32,487 nucleotides of DNA, from the NCBI GenBank assembly GCA_016875335.1, contig VGRO01000047.1, positions 1-32,487 of the forward strand. The letters are read 5' to 3'. This document shows, in pieces, positions 22,370 to 29,757 of the stretch. The position numbers and the translations under genes were made by a program. The notes beneath the pieces are model-generated. The model had not been told where the DNA came from. It did no database searches and was given only the letters and a program-made list of their open reading frames with translations. Source of the DNA: Deltaproteobacteria bacterium (GTDB lineage: Bacteria > Myxococcota_A > UBA9042). Each line of letters starts with the position of its first letter. The stretch's first letter is position 1.

Positions 22370-22627
22370 TCAGCGTGGGTCGAAAGGTTCGGTGCGCGGC
22401 GCGGTCGCCGTGCCCGCCAGTTGCTCGACCTTGAGTTCGGCGGCGTCCAGGATCGCGGCCGCCTGCTTGGACAGCCCCATGCCGCGCTCGAAGGCTTCGA
22501 GGCTCTTCTCCAGCGGCAGTTGGCCGGATTCGAGTTGGGCGACGATGTGTTCCAGCTCGCCGACCAGATCCTCGAAGCGGGGCGCAGCGTCGGTGGCGGG
22601 AGCAAGGGCAGGATCGGGTGCAGTCAT
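22370..22627 (-). CDS. xseB: Exodeoxyribonuclease VII small subunit
   Basis: Small subunit of exonuclease VII, which degrades single-stranded DNA with XseA. The protein is 85 aa, the usual size; the core FEDLVGELEHIVAQLESGQL followed by PLEKSLEAFERGMGL (about 30-64) is diagnostic. ATG 22627 is chosen for size and a GGTGGAAAG stretch upstream; in-frame ATGs at 22654 and 22666 would lengthen it. First gene of the minus-strand operon, divergent from the ribonuclease D gene. No xseA is in the window. Confidence 0.93.
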   Translation of the reverse strand: MTAPDPALAPATDAAPRFEDLVGELEHIVAQLESGQLPLEKSLEAFERGMGLSKQAAAILDAAELKVEQLAGTATAPRTEPFDPR

Positions 22628-22666
22628 CGCGGCTTTCCACCGGGCATGGGCCATCGGGCGGCCCAA

Positions 22667-22697
22667 TTTACACGCAGATCGCCCCCTGTGCTACGGT
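22667..22697 (+). promoter_or_regulatory. Candidate promoter of the ribonuclease D gene
   Basis: TTTACA (22667-22672) and TACGGT (22692-22697) are 19 bp apart, with an extended TG before the -10. The CTAnnnT form of the -10 is shared with the candidates at 4871 and 23979. It lies in the 107-bp divergent gap between xseB and this gene. Confidence 0.4.
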
Positions 22698-22734
22698 ACG
22701 CGCCGCGGTCGCCCGCCGGCCGCGGGATCCGCCG

Positions 22735-23928
22735 ATGTCGCTGCACGCGCCCCACCAACCCGCCGCCCCGCTCCTGTGCGAGCGACCCGACCAACTCGCC
22801 GAGGTCGCCAAGGCCGTCGCCGCCGCCGATCGCATCGCCATCGACACCGAGTTCCACGGCGAGCGGAGCTACTATCCGCGACTGATGCTCTTGCAGGTGG
22901 CGACCGCCCACGGAGTGTGGCTGATCGACCCGTTGGCGCTCGACCTGCGTCCGTTCGTGCAAGACCTCGCCCGCGGCCAGGCGCTGGTGGTGGGCCACGC
23001 GCTCAAGAACGATCTGCGCATCCTGTGGCAGGCGTACGACGCGGCCTTCGAGCGCGTCTTCGATACGCAGGTGGCCGCCGCGTTCTTGGGTTGCGGCTTG
23101 CAGATGGGGCTGTCGCAGTTGGTGCAGCGCGTGGCCGGCGTCCACCTGGCCAAGGGCGAACAGATGGCCGACTGGAACCAGCGACCGTTGCCGACCAAAC
23201 TGCGCCAGTATGCGGCCAATGACGTGGCCCATCTGCTGCAGGTCCACGCGGAGCAAGCGCGCCGCCTGCACGAACTCGGCCGGACCGAGTGGCTGGACCA
23301 AGAATGCCAAGCGCTGTGCGACACCCGCGCCTATGACCGCGATCCGGCGACTGCGGGTGACCGGGTTGCCGGCGCCCGCCGCATGGACCCGGTCGAGGCG
23401 GGTGTGCTGTACGCCGTCGCGGCCCTGCGGGAGACCATGGCGCAACAAGAGGACGCGGTTCCGCACTTCCTGGTGACCGACGAGGCGCTGGTGGCGCTGG
23501 CCCGCGCCAAGCCGCGCACCGCCAAGGACATCCACGCCGACCGGCGGCTGCAGACCCGGGTCATCCAGAAACACGCTGACCGGTGGGTCCAGGCCGTCGC
23601 GCACGGGCTGGCCCACCCGCTCAAGCGTCCGGCGGGCCGGCCGCCGCCGCCGCCACAGTTGGAAGCCGTGGCCAGCGCGGCGATGCTGCTGGTCGGCGAA
23701 CTGGCCAACGCCAGCGGAATTGCGCCGCAGTTGCTCACGCGGCGCGAGACGCTCATCGACGCCCTGCGCGAGGGTCCGGCGTCGTGCGACGAATTGGCCG
23801 ACCACGCAGGGCTGCACGGATGGCGCCGCGATCTGGTGGCGCCGCGGTTGTGGCAGTTGCTGTCCGGCGAGCTTTCGCTGCGCTGCGAAGTAGGTGGCGA
23901 GGCGGGGTTCCGGCTGGCGTTGGCGTAG
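22735..23928 (+). CDS. rnd: Ribonuclease D
   Basis: A 3'-5' exoribonuclease of the DEDDy superfamily, 397 aa, acting in tRNA and small RNA 3'-end maturation. Exo I is IDTEFHGE (D37, E39), Exo II is GHALKNDLRIL (D93), and Exo III is QYAANDVAHLL (Y159, D163), so all metal ligands are present. The C-terminal half has the helical HRDC-type region typical of RNase D. ATG 22735 follows the candidate promoter; no strong Shine-Dalgarno is seen. It is monocistronic by appearance, with a 128-bp gap to the next gene. Confidence 0.9.
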   Translation: MSLHAPHQPAAPLLCERPDQLAEVAKAVAAADRIAIDTEFHGERSYYPRLMLLQVATAHGVWLIDPLALDLRPFVQDLARGQALVVGHALKNDLRILWQAYDAAFERVFDTQVAAAFLGCGLQMGLSQLVQRVAGVHLAKGEQMADWNQRPLPTKLRQYAANDVAHLLQVHAEQARRLHELGRTEWLDQECQALCDTRAYDRDPATAGDRVAGARRMDPVEAGVLYAVAALRETMAQQEDAVPHFLVTDEALVALARAKPRTAKDIHADRRLQTRVIQKHADRWVQAVAHGLAHPLKRPAGRPPPPPQLEAVASAAMLLVGELANASGIAPQLLTRRETLIDALREGPASCDELADHAGLHGWRRDLVAPRLWQLLSGELSLRCEVGGEAGFRLALA

Positions 23929-23978
23929 TCCTGCCGGCATCGCGCCCCGGCCGCAGTGTGCTGGCCTCGCCGCAGGTC

Positions 23979-24008
23979 GTGACAAGGCTGCGCCGCCTGC
24001 CCTAACAT
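23979..24008 (+). promoter_or_regulatory. Candidate promoter of the ABC-F/queG operon
   Basis: GTGACA (23979-23984, five of six to TTGACA) and TAACAT (24003-24008) are 18 bp apart, predicting a 5' leader of about 40 nt before ATG 24057. Confidence 0.4.
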
Positions 24009-24056
24009 GCGCGCCCCTGCGGACTCCGCGCCACCAAGAAAGCGAACGATTCCAAC

Positions 24057-25634
24057 ATGTTGACCGTATCCGAAGTCAGCAAGACCTACGCTGGCAAAAA
24101 GCTGTTCATCGACGTTTCCACGGCGTTCGCCCCCGGCAACCGGTATGGCCTGTCGGGGCCCAATGGCGCGGGCAAGTCCACGTTCATGAAAATCCTCGAC
24201 GGCGGTCTGGACCCCGACCGGGGCAGCGTGTCGCGGCCCAAGAAGACGGCGTTCCTCAAACAGGACCATACCTTGTACGACGAGTACACGGCGATCGACA
24301 CCGTGATGATGGGCAACCCGGCCCTGTGGCAGGCGCTGCAAGCGCAGAAGGTCATCTACGAATCGGGCGACCACAGCGACGAGGCCGGCATGAAGCTGGC
24401 TGAACTCGAAGGCGTCATCGCCGAGGAAAACGGCTACATGGCTGAGTCCGAGGCCGAGGAGCTCCTGCAGGGCCTGGGCTTGGATCAGGGGCGGATGCAC
24501 CTGCCGATGCGCGAGCTGTCGGGCGGCTTCAAGCTGCGGGTGCTGCTGGCGCAGGCGCTTTTCGGCCAGCCCGACTGCTTGCTGCTCGATGAACCGACCA
24601 ACCACCTCGACCTCGACAGCATCGAGTGGCTCGAGGCGTTTCTGCTCGGCTACCAGGGCGTGCTGATCGTCATTTCGCACGACCGCCGCTTCTTGAACGA
24701 CGTCTGCACCCACATCGCCGACATCGACTACGAGACCATCATCACCTACCCGGGCAACTACGACGATATGGTGCGCACCAAGGCGGCGATGCGCGAGCGG
24801 CAACTGCAGCTGAACGCCGCGCGCGAAAAGAAGATCAGCGATCTCAAGGATTTCATCGCCAAGTTCAGCGCCGGCACCCGCGCCACCCAGGTCCAGGCGC
24901 GAAAGAAGCTCATCGAGAAACTGCAACCGAGCGACATCAAGCGCAGCAACATCGCCCGGCCGTACATCCGCTTCGATGTCGGCCGCGAATCGGGCAAACA
25001 CGTCGTCGACCTCGAAGGTCTCGCCCAGGACTACGGCGGTGGCGACGTGTTCGCGGCATTTCGCGCCCACGTCAACCGCGGCGAGCGCATTGGCCTGCTC
25101 GGCAAGGATGGGGCGGGCAAGACCACGCTGCTGCGCATGCTGGTCGGCGACTTGAAGGCGACCAGCGGTCGGATCGAGCACGGCCACGAGGTGCAGATCG
25201 GCTACCTGCCCCAAGAACACGAGGCCACCATCGAACCGGGCAAGACCATCGACTCGTGGTTGCATGACTTCAAGCCCCAGGCCGACTTGGAAGAGGTGCG
25301 GGGGCTGCTCGGCCGGATGCTGTTTCGCGGCGATGAAGGCCAGAAACCGACGGCGACGCTCTCGGGCGGCGAGCGCGTGCGCATGTTGTTCTGCCGGCTG
25401 ATGCTGCTGAAATTCAACACCTTGGTGCTCGACGAGCCGACCAATCACCTCGACTTGGAGGGCTGTTCGTCGCTCGCCGAAGGCCTCGCCGAGTTCAAGG
25501 GCACGCTGTTCGTCGCCACCCACGACCGGAACCTGTTGAGCGAAGCCTGCACCCGCATCTGGTACATCAAGGACGGCCAGATTCTGGATTTCGCCGGCAA
25601 ATACGAAGAGTTCGCCCAGCGCTATGGCCACTGA
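24057..25634 (+). CDS. ABC-F ATPase, YbiT-like
   Basis: A 525-aa soluble tandem ABC ATPase of the ABC-F family, which acts on the ribosome rather than in transport. First domain: Walker A GPNGAGKS (34-41), signature LSGGFKLR, Walker B LLLDEPTNHLD. A charged linker (about 240-305) joins the second domain: Walker A GKDGAGKT (349-356), signature LSGGERVR, VLDEPTNHLD. Length and the YPGNYDDMV linker resemble E. coli YbiT. Both ATP sites look intact. No membrane segment and no antibiotic-resistance context are visible, so a housekeeping translation role is more likely than resistance. Its end overlaps queG by 11 bp. Confidence 0.9.
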   Translation: MLTVSEVSKTYAGKKLFIDVSTAFAPGNRYGLSGPNGAGKSTFMKILDGGLDPDRGSVSRPKKTAFLKQDHTLYDEYTAIDTVMMGNPALWQALQAQKVIYESGDHSDEAGMKLAELEGVIAEENGYMAESEAEELLQGLGLDQGRMHLPMRELSGGFKLRVLLAQALFGQPDCLLLDEPTNHLDLDSIEWLEAFLLGYQGVLIVISHDRRFLNDVCTHIADIDYETIITYPGNYDDMVRTKAAMRERQLQLNAAREKKISDLKDFIAKFSAGTRATQVQARKKLIEKLQPSDIKRSNIARPYIRFDVGRESGKHVVDLEGLAQDYGGGDVFAAFRAHVNRGERIGLLGKDGAGKTTLLRMLVGDLKATSGRIEHGHEVQIGYLPQEHEATIEPGKTIDSWLHDFKPQADLEEVRGLLGRMLFRGDEGQKPTATLSGGERVRMLFCRLMLLKFNTLVLDEPTNHLDLEGCSSLAEGLAEFKGTLFVATHDRNLLSEACTRIWYIKDGQILDFAGKYEEFAQRYGH

Positions 25635-26757
25635 GGGTTCGGCCGATCCGGCCGACGACCCCGACATGCTGGTGGTGCGCAGCAAGTCGGCGCGCCGCCG
25701 CCTCGACCGCGCCAAGGCGCTGCCCACCTGGGGCGAATCGGAACAGCAGACCCGGCAGCGTCGCACGCGGTTGGTCAAGCAGTTGGCCCTGGAGTCCGGG
25801 TTCTCGCGGGTTGGAATCGCCCGTGCCGAAGCCCTACCCGACCACCGCGCCACCCTGCAGACGTGGATCGACGCCGGTCACCACGGGCAGATGGCCTGGA
25901 TGGCCAAGGACGTCGCGCGCCGCTGCGATCCCGGCCAGGTCGTCGCAGGCGCCCAGGCGGTGGTGGCGCTGGCCTTGGACTACGACACGGCCCAGCCACA
26001 CACCGGCGACCTCGATGGGTCCGGGCAGGACCGGCTGTGGGTGTCGCGCTACGCTTGGGGTGACGACTACCATCAGGTCGCAGCAAAGCGCCTGCGGCGG
26101 CTGGAAGGCGCGGTCACCCGGGCACTCCAGCCCGAATTGGGGGAGCGCTTTCGCGGGCCGGGAGGGCCAGAGCGGCCGTTTTCCGCCGTGCGCGATTTCC
26201 GCTGGTACGTGGACCACGGCCCGGTGCTGGAGCGGGTGTGGGCGCAGCGCGCAGGGCTGGGCTGGCAGGGAAGGCACTCCTTGCTGGTGGACCCTCGGCG
26301 CGGCAGCTACTTCTTTCTGGCTGCGGTGGTGACCAGCATTGCCCTCGACGCCGATGAACCGATGGTCGACCACTGCGGGTCGTGCCGGGCGTGCGTCGAC
26401 GCGTGCCCGACCGGCGCCATCTTGCCAGAGCGGCTGGTCGACGCCCGCCGCTGCATCGCCCACGCCACGATCGAGGTCGAGGGGCCGGTGACCGCCGAGA
26501 TCCGCGCCCTGGCCGGAGACCACCTGTTCGGCTGCGACGTGTGCCAAGAGGCGTGTCCGTACAACCGGTTCTCGCAACCGTGCGGCGACCCGGCGTTCGA
26601 GCCGCGGCCTGGGCTGTTGGCGCCAACGCGGGCCGCGGTGCGGGCTTGGGCTGAACCGGGCGGCGACGCGCACCTTGCGGGCAGCCCGTTGCGCAGAAGG
26701 GGTGTGGCGGCCCTGGCGGAACTGGCCTCCAATCCTGGCCCAGCGTCGGCCACGTGA
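25624..26757 (+). CDS. queG: Epoxyqueuosine reductase
   Basis: Cobalamin- and iron-sulfur-dependent enzyme that reduces epoxyqueuosine to queuosine in tRNA anticodons. The protein is 377 aa. Two [4Fe-4S] ferredoxin-like motifs are present: C251, C254, C257, C261 (DHCGSCRACVDACPTGA) and C304, C307, C311 (GCDVCQEACPYNR). Upstream are the family blocks WYVDHGPVLER and AGLGWQGRHSLLV. ATG 25624 overlaps the ABC-F gene by 11 bp and gives an N-terminus about 45 residues longer than usual, so ATG 25666 may be real. As a B12-dependent enzyme it is a functional link to the riboswitch at 4905. Confidence 0.92.
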   Translation: MATEGSADPADDPDMLVVRSKSARRRLDRAKALPTWGESEQQTRQRRTRLVKQLALESGFSRVGIARAEALPDHRATLQTWIDAGHHGQMAWMAKDVARRCDPGQVVAGAQAVVALALDYDTAQPHTGDLDGSGQDRLWVSRYAWGDDYHQVAAKRLRRLEGAVTRALQPELGERFRGPGGPERPFSAVRDFRWYVDHGPVLERVWAQRAGLGWQGRHSLLVDPRRGSYFFLAAVVTSIALDADEPMVDHCGSCRACVDACPTGAILPERLVDARRCIAHATIEVEGPVTAEIRALAGDHLFGCDVCQEACPYNRFSQPCGDPAFEPRPGLLAPTRAAVRAWAEPGGDAHLAGSPLRRRGVAALAELASNPGPASAT

Positions 26758-26795
26758 CCCTCGCCAACCGCACCAGCCAAAGCCACCCAGCCAAG

Positions 26796-26824
26796 TTGCC
26801 GAAGCCCCGCGGCCCGCGCACAAT
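26796..26824 (+). promoter_or_regulatory. Candidate promoter of the DUF2330 gene
   Basis: TTGCCG (26796-26801) and CACAAT (26819-26824) are 17 bp apart, 36 bp before ATG 26860. The -10 and spacing equal those of the candidate upstream of the M3 peptidase. Confidence 0.4.
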
Positions 26825-26859
26825 GCGCCAAGCGTCGTGGGGCGGCGCCGGAGGACCCG

Positions 26860-28809
26860 ATGAAACCGTGGATCGTCGCCGCGGTCGCGCTGGCCTGGAC
26901 CCTGACAGCGGCCGAAGTGCTGGCATGCGGTGCGTGCGTGACCCGGCCCGGCCCGCCCGGACCCGCCAACCCGGCCTACGTCGCCCAGAAGGCCGAGCGC
27001 ATCTTTTTCGGCTTCGACCCCAAGACCAAGCGCAGCGTGGCGTGGGTCGAGGTCCGCTACACCGGCCAGCCCGAGGACTTTGGCTGGGTGGTGCCGATGC
27101 CCAAGAAGCCGACCATCGGCGTCGGCGCGACCTACCTTTTCGACCGTTTGGACCAGGCGACCGCGCCGCGGTTGACCATGAAAGTGGGCCCCGGCCGCGA
27201 GAACTGCCGGGTGCCGGTGCAGCAAAGTTCCGGGGGTGGGTTTGGTTGTGGCGCAGGGGTGGCAGCGGCGGCAAGGGGTGATTTTGCCAATACATCTAGC
27301 GCCGACGCGACGAGCGACAGCGGCAGCAAGGTCGTTGTCGTCGAGCAATCGACCATCGGCCCGTACGCCTACGCAGTGCTCGCCAGCACCGACTCGGCCG
27401 ACTTGGTCAAGTGGTTGAACGACAACAACTATGTCACGCCCAAAGAGGCCACGCCGATCATCGACGCCCACCTCAAGAAAGGCGACGTGTTCGTGGCCTT
27501 GAAATTGCTCAACAACAAGGGCATCGACGCCATCCGGCCGGTGACCTTCACCATGGACGACGCCGACCCGTGCGTGCCGCTGCGGCTGACGTCCATCGCC
27601 GCCGTCGAAGACATGGAGGTCATCGTCTATCTGGCCGGCCCCGGCCGCGGCATGCCCAAGAACCACCTGCACGTGCAGGTCAATCCCTACCGGTTGGCGT
27701 GGGAGACCGCCGGCAGCAACTACGGCCAGGTCCTGTCGGCGGCCGTCGACGAGGCGGCCGGTCGCTCCTTTGCCACCGAATGGGCCGGGCCGGTGCCGTC
27801 GCTGGCAGTCGCCGCCCCGCCCAAAGACGCCGCTGCGATGCAGTTGCTGTTCGGTCGGCCCATCGACCCGGGCGCCGGCGCCTACCCAACCGGCGAGATC
27901 ATCCCCAAGGGCCGCTTGGACAGCAGCGCCATCGCCGAAGTCACCACGACCGCGCAGTTGGCGGCGGCGCTGCACAAGTCGCAGTTCTTGCTGGCCGACG
28001 AAGTGATCGCGACCTTGAACCGGTTCGTGCTCGGCTCAAGTACCGCCAAGGGCGTCGATTGGCAACAAGTCGAAGGCACCGGCGCCTTCAACCCCGCCGA
28101 CCTGCCGGACCCCGCAACCAAGATCGACGGCAAGGCCTTGGCCGGAGAACTTGCCTTGTTTGCGTCTGCGCTCAAGGACGCAGTCGGCCTCATCGAGGCC
28201 CAGCCAACGTTCACCCGCCTGTCGATGCGCATCTCGCCCAAGGAGATGACCCGCGACCCGCTTTTCGCATTCCACCCCAAGCTGGCGCCCACGGACACCA
28301 ACTGGTCGGCCACGCTGTCCAACGTGTGCCTGAACGGCAACAACACCGACAATGGCACGCGCATCCAGATCTCCGGCCGCAAAGAGTCGCACGTCATCCG
28401 CAACGGCCACGCCGGGTTCACCACGTTCGACACCGTGCCGGCGACCGTCAAGACGGCGCTCGATCCGCGCTTCGCCAAGATGCCGGCGGCGGCCGTCGTC
28501 GAGGTGCTGGACGAAGCCTTGCCGGCGGCCCCGGTTCCGGCGGCGCAGATTGAGTTGGTGGACCTCGCCATCGGCCTCGCGGTGCCCGGTGCGCCGACGC
28601 TGCCCAAGGATTTCGTGCTCAAGCCGGCCGAAGTCCGCCTAGTGGTGCCGCCGACGGACCCGAACCTCGACACCGTGACCGCCGCCAACGCGGGCGCCGC
28701 CGACCCTGGCGGGTGCAAGCTCGGTCACCGCGGCCGGGCGGTTTCGGCCCTCGGGTTGGTGGTGCTGGCCCTGCTGGCGGTGATCGCCGTGCGCCGGCGG
28801 CCGTCGTGA
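26860..28809 (+). CDS. Exported DUF2330 protein with MYXO-CTERM-like tail
   Basis: A 649-aa exported protein. A signal peptide (about 1-22) precedes CGACVTRPG, then the DUF2330-type block 'AERIFFGFDPKTKRSVAWVEVRY' and 'FGWVVPMPKKPTI'. The function of DUF2330 proteins is unknown. The C-terminus has the tripartite sorting pattern of MYXO-CTERM: GGCKLG, a hydrophobic helix (ALGLVVLALLAVIAV) and RRR; in known cases the Cys is processed and the protein is surface anchored. GGAGG at 26849-26853 sits 6 nt before ATG 26860. The stop overlaps the next gene's start as GTGA. Confidence 0.85.
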   Translation: MKPWIVAAVALAWTLTAAEVLACGACVTRPGPPGPANPAYVAQKAERIFFGFDPKTKRSVAWVEVRYTGQPEDFGWVVPMPKKPTIGVGATYLFDRLDQATAPRLTMKVGPGRENCRVPVQQSSGGGFGCGAGVAAAARGDFANTSSADATSDSGSKVVVVEQSTIGPYAYAVLASTDSADLVKWLNDNNYVTPKEATPIIDAHLKKGDVFVALKLLNNKGIDAIRPVTFTMDDADPCVPLRLTSIAAVEDMEVIVYLAGPGRGMPKNHLHVQVNPYRLAWETAGSNYGQVLSAAVDEAAGRSFATEWAGPVPSLAVAAPPKDAAAMQLLFGRPIDPGAGAYPTGEIIPKGRLDSSAIAEVTTTAQLAAALHKSQFLLADEVIATLNRFVLGSSTAKGVDWQQVEGTGAFNPADLPDPATKIDGKALAGELALFASALKDAVGLIEAQPTFTRLSMRISPKEMTRDPLFAFHPKLAPTDTNWSATLSNVCLNGNNTDNGTRIQISGRKESHVIRNGHAGFTTFDTVPATVKTALDPRFAKMPAAAVVEVLDEALPAAPVPAAQIELVDLAIGLAVPGAPTLPKDFVLKPAEVRLVVPPTDPNLDTVTAANAGAADPGGCKLGHRGRAVSALGLVVLALLAVIAVRRRPS

Positions 28810-29360
28810 CACGCATCGCCGCTCTTGTCGCCGGGGCGCTGGTGGCCGCCGTCCCCGCCGGTGCCGCCGAGCCGCCGCCGTGGGCCGCAGGCGTCAATTT
28901 CGCCCGGCTGCCGGCCGCCATGATCGATGCCAAGCTCGAACTGGGCCTGGGAGAGCTCAGCGCCGCGGTCCTCGGTTGCTTTGGCGGCGACCTGCGCCGC
29001 GGCAACGACAACCTTGGCTCCACGGCCTATGGCGGCGGCGCGCAAGTGCTGTGGTGGGGCCTGGGCGACCGTGCCCGCGGCGTCCACGTCGGCGTCGAAG
29101 GCCGCGTCGAGTGGCGCACCGCGCGCATGGGCAACAACAGCAACAATGTCGTCACCGACGTGCAGAGCCGCGCCTGGCACGCGGGCGCGGTGATCGGCGG
29201 CCGCCATGCCACCGCGCGCGGGGTGTTCGTCGGCGGGCAGTTGGGCGCGCGGCGGGTGGTGGCGGCGACCAGGGCGACGTGCTGCGGCGGCCAGGCGCTC
29301 GACAAGGACGAGGCGACGTGGGCGCCGCTTTTGGCTTTGGAGGCTGGGTGGTTGTTTTGA
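28806..29360 (+). CDS. Small exported protein, possible outer-membrane beta-barrel
   Basis: A 184-aa protein with a signal peptide (about 1-20, ending AGAA). The mature part has alternating Gly/aromatic/hydrophobic strands (GGGAQVLWWGL, GVHVGVEGRVEWRTA, GVFVGGQLGARRVV) and ends in AGWLF, a terminal aromatic residue as recognised by the BAM machinery. A cysteine pair (TCCGG) lies near the end. It has no recognised family. GTG 28806 overlaps the DUF2330 stop by 4 bp, so the two are probably made together and may interact at the envelope. Confidence 0.75.
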   Translation: MTRIAALVAGALVAAVPAGAAEPPPWAAGVNFARLPAAMIDAKLELGLGELSAAVLGCFGGDLRRGNDNLGSTAYGGGAQVLWWGLGDRARGVHVGVEGRVEWRTARMGNNSNNVVTDVQSRAWHAGAVIGGRHATARGVFVGGQLGARRVVAATRATCCGGQALDKDEATWAPLLALEAGWLF

Positions 29361-29400
29361 CGGCCCCGGTTGACGTTGCCGGTTGCGACCGCCGCCCTGG

Positions 29401-29454
29401 GAACCTGTCGGCGAAAATGCCAGAATCGGCTTTTTCTGGCCGACAGGCTCCTAG
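29401..29454 (-). repeat. REP-like palindrome, inverted copy
   Basis: Outer arms CCTGTCGG/CCGACAGG and inner arms GCCAGAA/TTCTGGC form a two-part stem. On the minus strand this is a near match to 29701-29757: 21 bp are identical (29434-29454 against 29701-29721) and the rest is about 80% alike. Confidence 0.75.
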
Positions 29455-29482
29455 AGACTCGACCGGTTATGGGTCGAGTCTC
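29454..29482 (+). terminator. Strong hairpin, probable terminator of the 26860-29360 genes
   Basis: GAGACTCGACC pairs perfectly with GGTCGAGTCTC (11 bp, 7-nt loop) and is followed by TTTGCTGTT, a short U-containing tail. It directly abuts the REP-like palindrome and is the best intrinsic-terminator candidate in the window. Confidence 0.6.
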
Positions 29483-29497
29483 TTTGCTGTTCAGTGG

Positions 29498-29533
29498 GTT
29501 GCCAAGCTCGCGTCGGAGCCGACTCGCGGCAAC
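29498..29533. repeat. Hairpin 3 of the intergenic array
   Basis: Outer arms GTTGCC/GGCAAC and an inner CGTCGG/CCGAC stem with small bulges. Confidence 0.5.
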
Positions 29534-29580
29534 GTCATGACAAGACTCGGTTCACTGGGCGAAACGGATCGCGCCTCTAT

Positions 29581-29610
29581 GAGCCTGTCGGACTATCGTC
29601 CAACAGGCTC
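29581..29610. repeat. Hairpin 4, short relative of the REP-like palindrome
   Basis: GAGCCTGTCGGAC pairs with GTCCAACAGGCTC at 12 of 13 positions around a TATC loop. The GAGCCTGTCGG arm is shared with the larger palindromes on either side. Confidence 0.65.
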
Positions 29611-29630
29611 CGGGCTGGTTGCGATTGGGG

Positions 29631-29678
29631 CAGCGACCAAGAACTGCCTGAAGTAAATTCAGGCAGTTTCGGTCGCTG
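29631..29678. repeat. Hairpin 5, 19-bp two-part stem
   Basis: CAGCGACC/GGTCGCTG (8 bp) and AACTGCCTGAA/TTCAGGCAGTT (11 bp) form a nested stem interrupted only by an AAG/TC internal loop, with a 5-nt GTAAA loop. Confidence 0.7.
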
Positions 29679-29700
29679 GCAGGCCGCAGCCGCGGCCTGC
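29679..29700. repeat. Hairpin 6, perfect 9-bp GC stem
   Basis: GCAGGCCGC and GCGGCCTGC pair perfectly around a 4-nt loop, immediately adjacent to hairpin 5. Confidence 0.65.
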
Positions 29701-29757
29701 CTAGGAGCCTGTCGGCCAGAATCCCGCGATTCTGGCGTTTCACCGACAGGCTCCTAG
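29701..29757 (+). repeat. REP-like palindrome, direct copy, overlapping the kinase stop
   Basis: Outer arms pair perfectly over 15 bp (29701-29715 with 29743-29757) and inner arms GCCAGAAT/ATTCTGGC over 8 bp. The minus-strand kinase stop codon (29754-29756) lies inside the right arm, so the element may also terminate that transcript. Confidence 0.75.

Noticed and set aside
23331-27975. Long minus-strand open frames opposite rnd, ABC-F, queG and the DUF2330 gene
   Set aside because: Antisense shadows without family motifs; the plus-strand genes carry full catalytic signatures.
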